From: Ignavibacteria bacterium
GTDB lineage: Bacteria > Bacteroidota > Ignavibacteria > Ignavibacteriales > Melioribacteraceae
Reading direction: 5' to 3'
Length of the DNA stretch: 9,730 bases
NCBI GenBank assembly: GCA_011049495.1
Contig: DSBF01000475.1
Coordinates: 1 to 9,730 of the forward strand
Both the position numbers and the translations under genes were made by a program. Positions 1 to 6,448 of the stretch are shown piece by piece. Every line of letters begins with the position of its first letter. Position 1 is the stretch's first letter. A model generated the notes under the pieces. The model worked only from the letters and a program-made list of their open reading frames with translations, made no database searches and had not been told where the DNA came from.

Positions 1-714
1 TGTTGGAATGCTAGAACAGCCACATTTATGATTTTGGGAGATACTTGTACTAGAAGCTGTGGTTTCTGTAATGTTAAACTTGGGCTCCCTACAGAACTTG
101 ATTTGGATGAACCAAGAAGAGTTGCCGAATCTGTAGAGCAATTAAAGCTTCGACATGTTGTTATTACCTCCGTAAACCGGGATGAACTAAAGGACGGCGG
201 TGCATCAATTTTTGCTGAAACTAATAAGCTAATTCGTGAAAAAATGCCGGAAACTACGATCGAAATATTGATACCGGATTTCAAAGGTGAAGAACATGCA
301 TTTGAAATAATTATGCAGCAACCACCTGATATTCTTAATCACAATTTAGAAACTGTTAATAGATTATATCATGCCGTACGTCCGCAAGCAAAATATTCGA
401 GAAGTTTAGAATTAATACGTTGGTTCAAGGGTAGAGGTTTACGTACTAAGAGTGGTATAATGGTCGGTATAGGTGAGAAAAAAGAAGAAGTATTGGAATT
501 AATGGAAGATTTGTTTAATCATGGATGTGATATAATGACTATAGGTCAATACTTGCAGCCGACAAAAAACCATCTACCGGTTGATAGATTTGTAACTCTT
601 AATGAATTCAAAGAATACAAAGAATTCGGAATAAAGTTAGGTTTCAAAGCAGTAGAATCATCTCCACTTATAAGAAGTTCATATCATGCAGATAAGCACG
701 CTAGGTTGATTTAA
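1..714 (+). CDS. lipA: Lipoyl synthase, 5'-truncated by the window edge
   Basis: This is a radical-SAM enzyme that inserts two sulfur atoms into protein-bound octanoyl groups to make lipoyl cofactors for 2-oxoacid dehydrogenases and the glycine cleavage system. The reading frame is open from base 1 and 237 residues are visible. The first visible residue, C1, fits the last cysteine of the auxiliary-cluster set, and C16-x3-C20-x2-C23 is the radical-SAM cluster motif inside the hallmark TATFMILGDTCTR stretch. Other family signatures are VVITSVNRDEL, DGGA, HNLETV and the C-terminal RSSY (about residues 225-228), whose serine ligates the auxiliary cluster in known LipA structures. Roughly 60-80 N-terminal residues are missing to the left. 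The ATG at base 28 is internal, because conserved sequence precedes it in frame. No convincing terminator follows. Identification is secure. Confidence 0.97.
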   Translation, partial: CWNARTATFMILGDTCTRSCGFCNVKLGLPTELDLDEPRRVAESVEQLKLRHVVITSVNRDELKDGGASIFAETNKLIREKMPETTIEILIPDFKGEEHAFEIIMQQPPDILNHNLETVNRLYHAVRPQAKYSRSLELIRWFKGRGLRTKSGIMVGIGEKKEEVLELMEDLFNHGCDIMTIGQYLQPTKNHLPVDRFVTLNEFKEYKEFGIKLGFKAVESSPLIRSSYHADKHARLI

Positions 715-723
715 TATATGAAT

Positions 724-737
724 AAGTAACCTTACTT
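724..737. repeat. Short perfect inverted repeat after lipA
   Basis: AAGTAA-CC-TTACTT is a perfect 6-bp inverted repeat with a 2-base centre, ten bases past the lipA stop codon. It is AT-rich and not followed by a T-run, so it is not a convincing intrinsic terminator. It could be a protein-binding palindrome or chance. Confidence 0.3.
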
Positions 738-752
738 TGGCTATTAAAAAAG

Positions 753-819
753 TTCTCAATTTCCTGTATAGTTTCTAATTTATTTCTCAATTTTTACATA
801 ATAGAAAAAACCTTCTCAA
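753..819 (+). repeat. Three spaced TTCTCAA direct repeats in the lipA-kor gap
   Basis: The heptamer TTCTCAA occurs at 753-759, 784-790 and 813-819, with start-to-start spacing of 31 and 29 bp, close to three helical turns each. The first two copies extend to TTCTCAATTT. The copies are seen directly; a regulatory role upstream of the kor operon is only inferred. The rest of the 715-977 gap holds no coding sequence I can support. Confidence 0.3.
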
Positions 820-824
820 ATCTG

Positions 825-840
825 GAAATTTCGAATATTC
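825..840. repeat. Two abutting 8-bp palindromes (GAANNTTC twice)
   Basis: GAAATTTC (825-832) is followed directly by GAATATTC (833-840). Each is a perfect palindrome and together they make a tandem GAANNTTC pair. The site lies about 50 bp upstream of the candidate kor -35 box, a possible position for an activator or upstream operator. No binding protein can be named from the sequence. Confidence 0.3.
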
Positions 841-886
841 TTTCATAAAAAATTGTTATTAAATGACTTAAACGAAATTTATTCTT

Positions 887-916
887 TTGTTTTTTTGGTA
901 CGTTCTCTGCTATAAA
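887..916 (+). promoter_or_regulatory. Candidate sigma-70-like promoter for the kor operon
   Basis: TTGTTT at 887-892 and TATAAA at 911-916 are separated by 18 bp. This would give a 5' leader of about 55 nt before the ATG at 978. The region is very AT-rich, so chance matches are likely. It is the best candidate I can see in the gap between lipA and the operon. Confidence 0.35.
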
Positions 917-967
917 ATAAGTGTTTAGTTTCTGAAATAAAAAAGACTAATTATACTATTTACCAAA

Positions 968-972
968 AGAGG
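968..972 (+). promoter_or_regulatory. Ribosome binding site for the kor delta subunit
   Basis: AGAGG lies five bases before the ATG at 978 and supports that start for the ferredoxin subunit. Confidence 0.6.
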
Positions 973-977
973 TACTT

Positions 978-1265
978 ATGGCAAAAGTAAAAGGGGATAT
1001 ACTAATCGATATCGAGAAATGTAAGGGATGCGAATTATGCGTCGTTGCTTGCCCACAAGATTCTCTTGAAGCTTCACGCAAGATTAACAGTAAAGGGTAT
1101 CATTACATTGTTAAGATTGAAGATAATTGTACAGGTTGTACAAACTGTGCACTAGTCTGTCCCGAAGGAATTATAAAAGTATACCGCAGGGTAGAAAAGA
1201 AAAAAGAACACCTTGCGACAATTTCAAATGTTTCTAAAGATATTAATATTACGGTGAGCGAATGA
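978..1265 (+). CDS. korD: 2-oxoacid:ferredoxin oxidoreductase delta subunit (2x[4Fe-4S] ferredoxin)
   Basis: This 95-residue ferredoxin-like subunit carries electrons from the catalytic subunits to soluble ferredoxin. It has two classic CxxCxxCxxxCP cluster motifs, C15/C18/C21/C25-P and C51/C54/C57/C61-P, enough for two [4Fe-4S] clusters. A charged tail of about 30 residues follows the second motif. The gene is first in a four-gene operon, and its stop overlaps the next start in ATGA (1262-1265). Order and sizes (95, 359, 274 and 182 aa) match the delta-alpha-beta-gamma layout of OorDABC of Helicobacter and archaeal four-subunit enzymes. The role is firm; the substrate (2-oxoglutarate, branched-chain oxoacids or pyruvate) cannot be decided from this subunit. 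Confidence 0.9.
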   Translation: MAKVKGDILIDIEKCKGCELCVVACPQDSLEASRKINSKGYHYIVKIEDNCTGCTNCALVCPEGIIKVYRRVEKKKEHLATISNVSKDINITVSE

Positions 1266-2341
1266 AAAAAGAACTAAAATTAATGAAGGGTAACGAAGCA
1301 ATGGCAGAAGCTGCTATTAGAGCCGGTGCCGATGCTTATTTCGGTTATCCGATTACACCGCAATCTGAAGTAATGGAATACTTAACCAACTTTGCTAATC
1401 AAAAAACCGGTATGGTCATTCTTCAAGCTGAAAGTGAAATTGCTGCAATTAATATGATTTATGGTGCGGCTGGTGCAGGTAAAAAAGTTATGACTTCATC
1501 TTCATCTCCGGGAATCAGTCTAATGCAGGAAGGTATTTCTTATATCGCTTGTGCAGAGTTACCGTGTTTATTAGTAAATGTGGTTCGAGGTGGTCCCGGG
1601 TTAGGAACTATTCAACCATCACAAGGTGATTATTTTCAATCCGTAAAAGGTGGTGGACATGGTGATTATAAAATGATTGTGTTGGCTCCTTCAACAGTTC
1701 AGGAAATGGTTGATTATGTTAAACTCGGATTTGATTTAGCATTCAAGTGGCGTAATCCTGTAATGATGTTAACTGATGGTGCATTGGGACAGATGATGGA
1801 AAAAGTTGAATTGTTTGAGCAACTACCTAGAGAAACGGTTAAAGGTATTGAAAAGTGGGCTACTATCGGCAAAACAAAAGATCGTGAAAGAAATGTTATT
1901 ACTTCATTACATATTCAACCGGATAAAATGGAAGAAATTAATCTACATCTTCAAGCGAAATACAAAAAAATTGAAGAAGAAGAAATTAGGTTTGAAGAAT
2001 TTGCTATGGAAGATGCTGAGTATATGATTACAGCTTTTGGATTGGTTGCAAGAATTTGTCAAAAAGCTGCAATGCTTGCACGTGAAAAAGGAATGAAAGT
2101 TGGTGTTTTTAGACCGCAAACACTTTTCCCGTTTCCATATAAACAGATTGATAGTTATACAAATCAGGTAAAAGGCATACTTGATGTAGAAATGAATGCA
2201 GGTCAGATGGTTGAAGATATTCGACTTGCGGTCAAAGGAAAAGTATTTGTTGAATTTCACGGAAGAATGGGTGGTGTTGTTCCTTCTCCGGAAGAAATAT
2301 TAGAAAAAATTGAAGAAAAATTTGTGGGAGTTCCGGCATGA
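1262..2341 (+). CDS. korA: 2-oxoacid:ferredoxin oxidoreductase alpha subunit (KorA/VorB type)
   Basis: This is the alpha subunit (359 aa) of a thiamine-pyrophosphate enzyme that oxidatively decarboxylates a 2-oxoacid to an acyl-CoA while reducing ferredoxin. The N-terminal pyrimidine-binding domain shows GNEAMAEAAIRAGA and the family motif GYPITPQSE (residues 28-36), then QAESEIAAI with its conserved Glu, the TSSSSPG turn and VVRGGPGLG. The C-terminal transketolase-like region ends with EFHGRMGGVVPSPEEI. The length is that of single-domain alpha subunits, not the gamma-alpha fusion. It overlaps the delta stop by 4 bp and the beta start by 4 bp, so translation is probably coupled. Automatic annotation often calls this family 3-methyl-2-oxobutanoate dehydrogenase subunit VorB. 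I cannot separate branched-chain from 2-oxoglutarate specificity by eye, so the symbol is provisional. Confidence 0.9.
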   Translation: MKKELKLMKGNEAMAEAAIRAGADAYFGYPITPQSEVMEYLTNFANQKTGMVILQAESEIAAINMIYGAAGAGKKVMTSSSSPGISLMQEGISYIACAELPCLLVNVVRGGPGLGTIQPSQGDYFQSVKGGGHGDYKMIVLAPSTVQEMVDYVKLGFDLAFKWRNPVMMLTDGALGQMMEKVELFEQLPRETVKGIEKWATIGKTKDRERNVITSLHIQPDKMEEINLHLQAKYKKIEEEEIRFEEFAMEDAEYMITAFGLVARICQKAAMLAREKGMKVGVFRPQTLFPFPYKQIDSYTNQVKGILDVEMNAGQMVEDIRLAVKGKVFVEFHGRMGGVVPSPEEILEKIEEKFVGVPA

Positions 2342-3162
2342 ATGAAAAAAGAATGATCGAAGAAGAAAAGCATTACGAAGAAGTAATTGCCGAAGAAAGT
2401 ATCTGTATTAACGATAACCTTGTTTATGAAAAACCCGATACTTTACTCGATACTCCGATGCATTATTGTCCCGGTTGCGGACATGGAGTTGCTCATAGAT
2501 TGATAGCTGAAGCTATTGACGAACTTGGTATTCAAGAAGATACTATTGGTGTTGCCCCCGTTGGTTGTTCAGTTTTTGCTTACAATTATTTGAATATTGA
2601 TATGACGGAAGCAGCTCATGGTCGTGCCTCAGCCGTTGCTACTGGTATTAAAAGAGTACTACCGGAAAAATATGTTTTCTCTTATCAAGGAGATGGTGAC
2701 TTAGCAGCAATCGGTACCGGCGAAACGCTTCATACTTGTAACAGAGGTGAAAACATTCTTATTGTATTTATCAATAATGGTATTTACGGAATGACGGGCG
2801 GTCAAATGGCGCCAACTACTTTGAAAGGAATAAAAACTACCACAACACCGTTTGGAAGAGATGTTAAAGTTATGGGTAATCCATTAAAAATTACTGAATT
2901 GATTGCTCAATTACCCGGAGTCTATTATTGTACTCGTGTTGCTGTAAACAACCCTAAAAATGTTAGAAGAGCAAAAAAAGCTATTCTAAATGGCTTCCAA
3001 TATCAAAAGAGAGAAAAGGGATTATCTTTCGTTGAGGTTGTTTCTAATTGTCCGTCTAACTGGAAAATGACACCGGTCGAATCAAATAAATGGATGGAAG
3101 AACATATGTTCACTTTTTATCCGCTTGGCGATCTTAAAGTACCAGAGAAGGAGGATCAATAA
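2338..3162 (+). CDS. korB: 2-oxoacid:ferredoxin oxidoreductase beta subunit (TPP-binding)
   Basis: This catalytic subunit (274 aa) holds thiamine diphosphate and one [4Fe-4S] cluster. Cysteines C44 and C47 in HYCPGCGHG, C77 in VGCS and C238 in SNCPSNW fit the four cluster ligands of this family. The TPP/Mg motif is GDGDLAAIG (118-126), ending in the NN pair at 146-147, followed by IYGMTGGQMAPTT. The first 40 or so residues are acidic and precede the conserved domain. A GGGAG Shine-Dalgarno at 2326-2330 sits 7 nt before the ATG, inside the end of the alpha gene, and the two genes share ATGA. The stop overlaps the gamma start (TAATG). The two-subunit core of alpha plus beta should be catalytic. 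The substrate is not resolved. Confidence 0.93.
   Translation: MNEKRMIEEEKHYEEVIAEESICINDNLVYEKPDTLLDTPMHYCPGCGHGVAHRLIAEAIDELGIQEDTIGVAPVGCSVFAYNYLNIDMTEAAHGRASAVATGIKRVLPEKYVFSYQGDGDLAAIGTGETLHTCNRGENILIVFINNGIYGMTGGQMAPTTLKGIKTTTTPFGRDVKVMGNPLKITELIAQLPGVYYCTRVAVNNPKNVRRAKKAILNGFQYQKREKGLSFVEVVSNCPSNWKMTPVESNKWMEEHMFTFYPLGDLKVPEKEDQ
3148..3154 (+). promoter_or_regulatory. Strong Shine-Dalgarno for the gamma subunit
   Basis: AAGGAGG lies 7 nt before the ATG at 3162, inside the 3' end of the beta gene. It is the strongest ribosome binding site in the kor operon and fixes the gamma start. Confidence 0.75.
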
Positions 3163-3710
3163 TGACTGAAGAAATAATTATATCAGGATTCGGGGGACAA
3201 GGTGTTTTGTCCATGGGACAAATTCTCTGTTACTCCGGTGTGGTTGAAGAAAAAGAAGTTAGCTGGATGCCGTCTTACGGACCTGAAATGAGGGGTGGAA
3301 CTGCTAACTGTATAGCAATTATTAGTGATCAAAAAATTAGTTCGCCTATTCTTACAAAATTCGATACAGTTATTGCTTTGAATCAACCTTCAATAGACAA
3401 ATTTGAAGCAGCTGTTAAACCCGGGGGTTTGCTTATTTATGAAAGTTCTACTGCTTTAAAACCTCCGACAAGAACTGATGTTGAAATTGTTCCTATTGAA
3501 GCTGCTAATGAAGCAACAAAACTTGAAAATCCAAAAGTGATGAATATGATTATCTTAGGAGCGTTTCTTAAGAAAAAGCCAATATTAAAATTTGATAACG
3601 TATTAGCCGGGTTAAGTAAAGTTTTACCGGAACGTTATCATCATTTAATTCCTCTTAATGAAAAAGCCCTGCGCAGAGGAATGGAATTGGTTGAAGAAGT
3701 AACCGCATAG
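3162..3710 (+). CDS. korC: 2-oxoacid:ferredoxin oxidoreductase gamma subunit
   Basis: This is the gamma subunit (182 aa) of the same enzyme, the Rossmann-like domain that in fused relatives is joined to alpha and contributes to CoA handling and assembly. Motifs are GFGGQGV (residues 9-15) near the N-terminus and SYGPEMRGGTANC (38-50), both diagnostic of the family, then a FDTVIALNQPS segment and PGGLLIYESS. Length is normal for a free gamma subunit. The start overlaps the beta stop by one base (TAATG) and is preceded by AAGGAGG. The gene closes the operon; an intrinsic terminator begins about 25 bases past its TAG. Confidence 0.92.
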   Translation: MTEEIIISGFGGQGVLSMGQILCYSGVVEEKEVSWMPSYGPEMRGGTANCIAIISDQKISSPILTKFDTVIALNQPSIDKFEAAVKPGGLLIYESSTALKPPTRTDVEIVPIEAANEATKLENPKVMNMIILGAFLKKKPILKFDNVLAGLSKVLPERYHHLIPLNEKALRRGMELVEEVTA

Positions 3711-3734
3711 ACAATTTCCCAAATTGGTTTCAAG

Positions 3735-3767
3735 AAACCCGCTGAATTGATTTTTAGCGGGTTTTTT
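3735..3767 (+). terminator. Intrinsic terminator of the kor operon
   Basis: A perfect 9-bp stem, AAACCCGCT (3735-3743) with AGCGGGTTT (3756-3764), has a 12-base loop and runs into T6 at 3762-3767, with more T further on. It separates the kor operon from atpDC. A second perfect inverted repeat, GGTTTC-AA-GAAACC (3726-3739), overlaps its 5' arm. Confidence 0.9.
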
Positions 3768-3800
3768 ATTGTTTTTGTCTAAAATTAATAGGGGAAATTG

Positions 3801-3832
3801 ATTGAAATATTAAGAACGTTTACCTAATTTTG
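3801..3832 (+). promoter_or_regulatory. Candidate Bacteroidota-type promoter of atpDC
   Basis: ATTG at 3801-3804 and TAATTTTG at 3825-3832 are separated by 20 bp. The second box fits the TAnnTTTG element used by the primary sigma factor of Bacteroidota; the first is one base off TTTG. Placed after the kor terminator and 32 bp before the atpD ATG, it is in the right position. An AAAGGAG ribosome binding site follows at 3854-3860, 4 nt from the ATG. Confidence 0.5.
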
Positions 3833-3864
3833 TAGTCTTATATTTATTTATCTAAAGGAGAAAA

Positions 3865-5274
3865 ATGGAAGGTAATACTGGAATTGTTGTCCAGGTAATT
3901 GGACCGGTAGTTGACATTGATTTTGAAGAAGGAAAACTCCCCAAAATTTACAATTCAATAAAAATTCCTCGTGAAAGTTTGGAAGGTGAAAAAGAAGAAT
4001 TAATAGTTGAAGTTCAACAGCATCTCGGTGAAAACCGGGTAAGAACTGTTGCTATGGATTCAACTGATGGTTTAGTGAGAGGAATGAAAGCGTACGATAC
4101 TGGCGGACCAATTTCAATCCCGGTCGGTCCTAAAACTCTTGGTAGATTAATAAATGTTCTTGGTGAAGGAATTGATGAATTGGGTGAAATTGAAGCTGAA
4201 ACAAGATATCCGATTCATAGACACTCGCCAAAATTCACTAGTCTTTCAACAAAACAGGAAATATTCGAAACAGGTATTAAAGTTATTGATTTGATTGAGC
4301 CTTATTCGAAAGGTGGTAAAACTGGTTTATTTGGCGGTGCCGGTGTTGGTAAAACTGTTATTATTCAGGAATTGATTCACAATATTGCAAAAGAACACGG
4401 CGGATATTCGGTATTTGCCGGAGTAGGTGAAAGAACTCGTGAAGGTAATGACCTTTGGCTTGAAATGAAGGAATCTGGTGTATTGGATAAAACAGCACTT
4501 GTTTTCGGACAGATGAACGAACCGCCAGGAGCACGTTTAAGAGTTGGTCTTACTGGTCTAACAATTGCGGAATATTTCCGTGATGAAGAAGGAAGAGATG
4601 TTCTTTTATTTATCGATAATATTTTCCGTTTTACTCAAGCAGGTTCTGAAGTATCTGCTCTTCTTGGGCGTATGCCCTCTGCTGTGGGGTATCAACCCAA
4701 CTTAGCTAGTGAAATGGGTGAACTTCAAGAAAGAATAACATCAACCCATAAAGGTTCTATTACATCTGTACAGGCAATTTATGTTCCTGCAGATGACTTA
4801 ACAGATCCTGCTCCGGCTACTACATTTTCTCACTTGGATGCAACTACAGTTCTCAGCCGTCAGATTTCCGAACTTGGTATTTATCCAGCGGTTGATCCGC
4901 TCGATTCTACTTCAAGAATACTTGAGCCTGGAATAATCGGGAAAGAACATTATCAAGTTGCTACAATTGTAAAAGAGATCTTACAGCAATATAAGGACTT
5001 ACAGGATATAATTAACATTTTAGGTATGGATGAACTTTCCGAAGAAGATAAAGTTGTAGTAAGAAGAGCAAGAAGAATTCAAAGATTTTTAAGTCAACCG
5101 TTTTTTGTTGCAGAGCAGTTTACCGGTTTCCCCGGCAAATATGTCAAACTTGAGGATACCATAAGAAGCTTCAAAGAAATTGTTGACGGAAAGCATGATT
5201 CAATACCGGAGCAAGCTTTTATGTATTGCGGAACAATTGAAGAAGTTGTAGAAAAAGCTAAAAAGATGAGCTAA
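3865..5274 (+). CDS. atpD: F1 ATP synthase subunit beta
   Basis: This is the catalytic subunit (469 aa, normal length) of the F1 head, which makes ATP in the cytoplasm from the proton (or sodium) gradient. The N-terminal barrel domain begins GIVVQVIGPVVDIDF. The P-loop is GGAGVGKT (157-164, K163). E189 in GERTREGNDLW is the catalytic glutamate. Walker B is LLFID (247-251), followed by NIFRFTQAGSEVSALLGRMPSAVGYQP in two blocks, and the DELSEED lever motif is at 389-395. All key residues are intact. The gene is followed after three bases by atpC and has no other atp genes beside it. This split arrangement is known in Bacteroidota and Chlorobiota, so atpA, atpG and the F0 genes are expected elsewhere. 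Confidence 0.98.
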   Translation: MEGNTGIVVQVIGPVVDIDFEEGKLPKIYNSIKIPRESLEGEKEELIVEVQQHLGENRVRTVAMDSTDGLVRGMKAYDTGGPISIPVGPKTLGRLINVLGEGIDELGEIEAETRYPIHRHSPKFTSLSTKQEIFETGIKVIDLIEPYSKGGKTGLFGGAGVGKTVIIQELIHNIAKEHGGYSVFAGVGERTREGNDLWLEMKESGVLDKTALVFGQMNEPPGARLRVGLTGLTIAEYFRDEEGRDVLLFIDNIFRFTQAGSEVSALLGRMPSAVGYQPNLASEMGELQERITSTHKGSITSVQAIYVPADDLTDPAPATTFSHLDATTVLSRQISELGIYPAVDPLDSTSRILEPGIIGKEHYQVATIVKEILQQYKDLQDIINILGMDELSEEDKVVVRRARRIQRFLSQPFFVAEQFTGFPGKYVKLEDTIRSFKEIVDGKHDSIPEQAFMYCGTIEEVVEKAKKMS

Positions 5275-5277
5275 TTG

Positions 5278-5685
5278 ATGAAAGAACTTAACTTAGAAGT
5301 AATAACTCCTTCAAAAAAAGCATACGAAGGGAGTATCAAGTCGATAACTCTTCCCGGTACTTTAGGTTCTTTTCAGGTATTATTTAACCATGCTCCCATT
5401 CTCAGCTCACTTGAAATAGGAGAAATAACTATTGTAGATTCTGAAGGAAAAGAAAAGCATTATTCTGTTGGAGGCGGTACCGTAGAAGTATTAAAAAATA
5501 AAGTACTCGTTTTAGCTGAAAGTTTTGAAACACCGGAAGAAATAGATATTAGAAGAGCCGAAGAAGCAAAGAAAAGAGCCGAGGAAAGATTGAAGGCTCA
5601 CAAAAGCGACTGTGATTTAGACAGAGCTGAAGTAGCATTAAAAAGAGCAATTAACAGAATAAAAATTTCTCGTAAGTATAATTAA
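5278..5685 (+). CDS. atpC: F1 ATP synthase subunit epsilon
   Basis: This central-stalk subunit (135 aa) couples rotation to catalysis and can restrain ATP hydrolysis. The N-terminal beta-sandwich shows the family pattern LPGTLGSFQVLFNHAPILSS in residues 25-45, then EIGEITI and VGGGTVEVLKNKVLVLAE. A charged helical C-terminal domain (about residues 85-135, rich in Arg, Lys and Glu) is present, so this is the two-domain form, not the short one. I chose ATG 5278. An in-frame TTG lies just before it at 5275, directly after the atpD TAA, but the ATG is the simpler start. There is no clear Shine-Dalgarno, so translation is probably coupled to atpD. A terminator follows. Confidence 0.94.
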   Translation: MKELNLEVITPSKKAYEGSIKSITLPGTLGSFQVLFNHAPILSSLEIGEITIVDSEGKEKHYSVGGGTVEVLKNKVLVLAESFETPEEIDIRRAEEAKKRAEERLKAHKSDCDLDRAEVALKRAINRIKISRKYN

Positions 5686-5713
5686 AGTAGTTGTAGGAAA
5701 TAATTTTGTGAGG

Positions 5714-5746
5714 AAGGGATTGTGATTTTTTTATAATCCCTTTTTT
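5714..5746 (+). terminator. Intrinsic terminator of atpDC
   Basis: A perfect 8-bp stem, AAGGGATT (5714-5721) with AATCCCTT (5735-5742), has a 13-base loop and a T6 run at 5741-5746. It ends on the stop codon of the convergent minus-strand gene. On the minus strand the hairpin is not followed by a good T-run, so it serves atpDC mainly. Confidence 0.85.
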
Positions 5747-6371
5747 AATTTATATAACCGTCCCCGGCAATAATTTCTTTGAGTACTTCTGCACGATCTA
5801 AATACTCTTCAAGTTTTTGAAAATGTTGAAATAGAAATTTCAATCGATCTGATTCACTTCTAAGTGATAACAAATTTTGCTGTTGTTTTAAATTCATACC
5901 TGATTTTTCAGCAATCTTGAAGGATTTGTTTTGTGCTTTATTAAAATTCTTCCAATACCTTTCATCAAACTTAATCTCTGTTCGATCCAATATATTTTTA
6001 AACTTGGATATCGTATCATTCTCAATAGGAAGTGAAGGTGCATGGTGTTCGTCGTCAAAATAAGGGAGGACATGTGCAACAATATAACCGTGTGGATGTA
6101 ATTCAGTAGAAACAGTTTGAAATCTCTCACGCCCCCTAACTAAAATATCCAAACTTCCGTTTTCAAATACATTTATTACTTCAACAATTTCAACATAACA
6201 TCCAACTGTGGAGATATTTTCATCAATCTTTGTAACAATTCCAAAACCTTCCTTTTCCGTTCTGCACCAATTTATCAATTTTTTGTAACGAGTTTCAAAA
6301 ATATGTAGAGGATAAATTGAATCCGGGTACATTACAAGATTCAATGGAAATATGGGAATTATCGATTTCAT
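5745..6371 (-). CDS. LON peptidase substrate-binding (LON-N) domain protein
   Basis: This 208-residue cytosolic protein consists of the Lon N-terminal-type domain alone. The start IPIFPLNLVMYPDS is followed by PLHIFETRYKKLI, the hallmark of the family, then FGIV, a TVGCYVEIVEV strand and GSLDILVRGRERF. The second half is helical and ends in a leucine-rich segment (LLSLRSESDRLKFLFQHF) typical of stand-alone members. There is no AAA+ ATPase domain and no Ser-Lys protease dyad, so it is not the Lon protease itself. In related proteins the domain is thought to bind proteins or peptides; the function here is unknown. It converges with atpC. The start has no Shine-Dalgarno and lies 22 bases beyond the T-run of the superoxide dismutase terminator. 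Confidence 0.85.
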   Translation of the reverse strand: MKSIIPIFPLNLVMYPDSIYPLHIFETRYKKLINWCRTEKEGFGIVTKIDENISTVGCYVEIVEVINVFENGSLDILVRGRERFQTVSTELHPHGYIVAHVLPYFDDEHHAPSLPIENDTISKFKNILDRTEIKFDERYWKNFNKAQNKSFKIAEKSGMNLKQQQNLLSLRSESDRLKFLFQHFQKLEEYLDRAEVLKEIIAGDGYIN

Positions 6372-6388
6372 GATTAACTTTTTTTTGT

Positions 6389-6417
6389 AATATAAAAAAG
6401 CCCGAAAGTTTTTACAA
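6389..6417 (-). promoter_or_regulatory. Candidate promoter of the LON-domain gene, overlapping a terminator
   Basis: On the minus strand, TTGTAA (6417-6412) and TATATT (6394-6389) are spaced by exactly 17 bp. The -35 box falls in the loop of the superoxide dismutase terminator, the spacer covers its 3' stem arm, and the -10 begins at the end of its T-run. The implied leader is only about 10 nt, in keeping with the absence of a Shine-Dalgarno. The sequence is AT-rich, so this is tentative. Confidence 0.35.
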
Positions 6418-6427
6418 CATCGGGCTT
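6394..6427 (-). terminator. Intrinsic terminator after superoxide dismutase
   Basis: Read on the minus strand, AAGCCCGA (6427-6420) pairs perfectly with TCGGGCTT (6405-6398), with a 14-base loop, and runs into T6 (6399-6394). It lies about 20 bases past the superoxide dismutase stop and ends the Rrf2-IscA-SOD unit. In the plus direction there is no T-run. Confidence 0.85.
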
Positions 6428-6448
6428 ACGAAAAAAGTAGTGTAAATA

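Noticed and set aside
28..30. ATG as the start of lipA
   Set aside because: The frame is open to base 1 and the preceding residues (CWNARTATF) are conserved LipA sequence, so the gene is truncated by the window edge.
724..737. lipA terminator
   Set aside because: The AAGTAACCTTACTT inverted repeat is AT-only at the base and is not followed by a T-run.
825..840. Heat-shock element
   Set aside because: GAANNTTC repeats resemble the eukaryotic heat-shock factor site, but bacteria lack that factor, so the name would mislead.
1806..2027. 73-codon plus-strand open frame inside the kor alpha gene
   Set aside because: It lies wholly within a well-conserved gene in another frame and its lysine-rich, low-complexity product resembles no family.
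1943..2260. 105-codon minus-strand open frame opposite the kor alpha gene
   Set aside because: It is an antisense shadow of AT-rich coding sequence, rich in Phe, Asn and Ser, with no recognisable domain.
3183..3386. 67-codon minus-strand open frame opposite the kor gamma gene
   Set aside because: It is antisense to the conserved GFGGQG region, with no ribosome binding site or family match.
5275..5277. TTG as the start of atpC
   Set aside because: An ATG follows immediately in frame. The TTG adds one residue and there is no Shine-Dalgarno favouring it.
5894..6130. 78-codon minus-strand open frame inside the LON-domain gene
   Set aside because: It is a frame-shifted shadow of a gene whose own frame carries the conserved motifs.
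5745..6371. Lon protease fragment or pseudogene
   Set aside because: The length and the C-terminal helical segment match intact stand-alone LON-domain proteins, and no remnant of the ATPase or protease domain is seen nearby.
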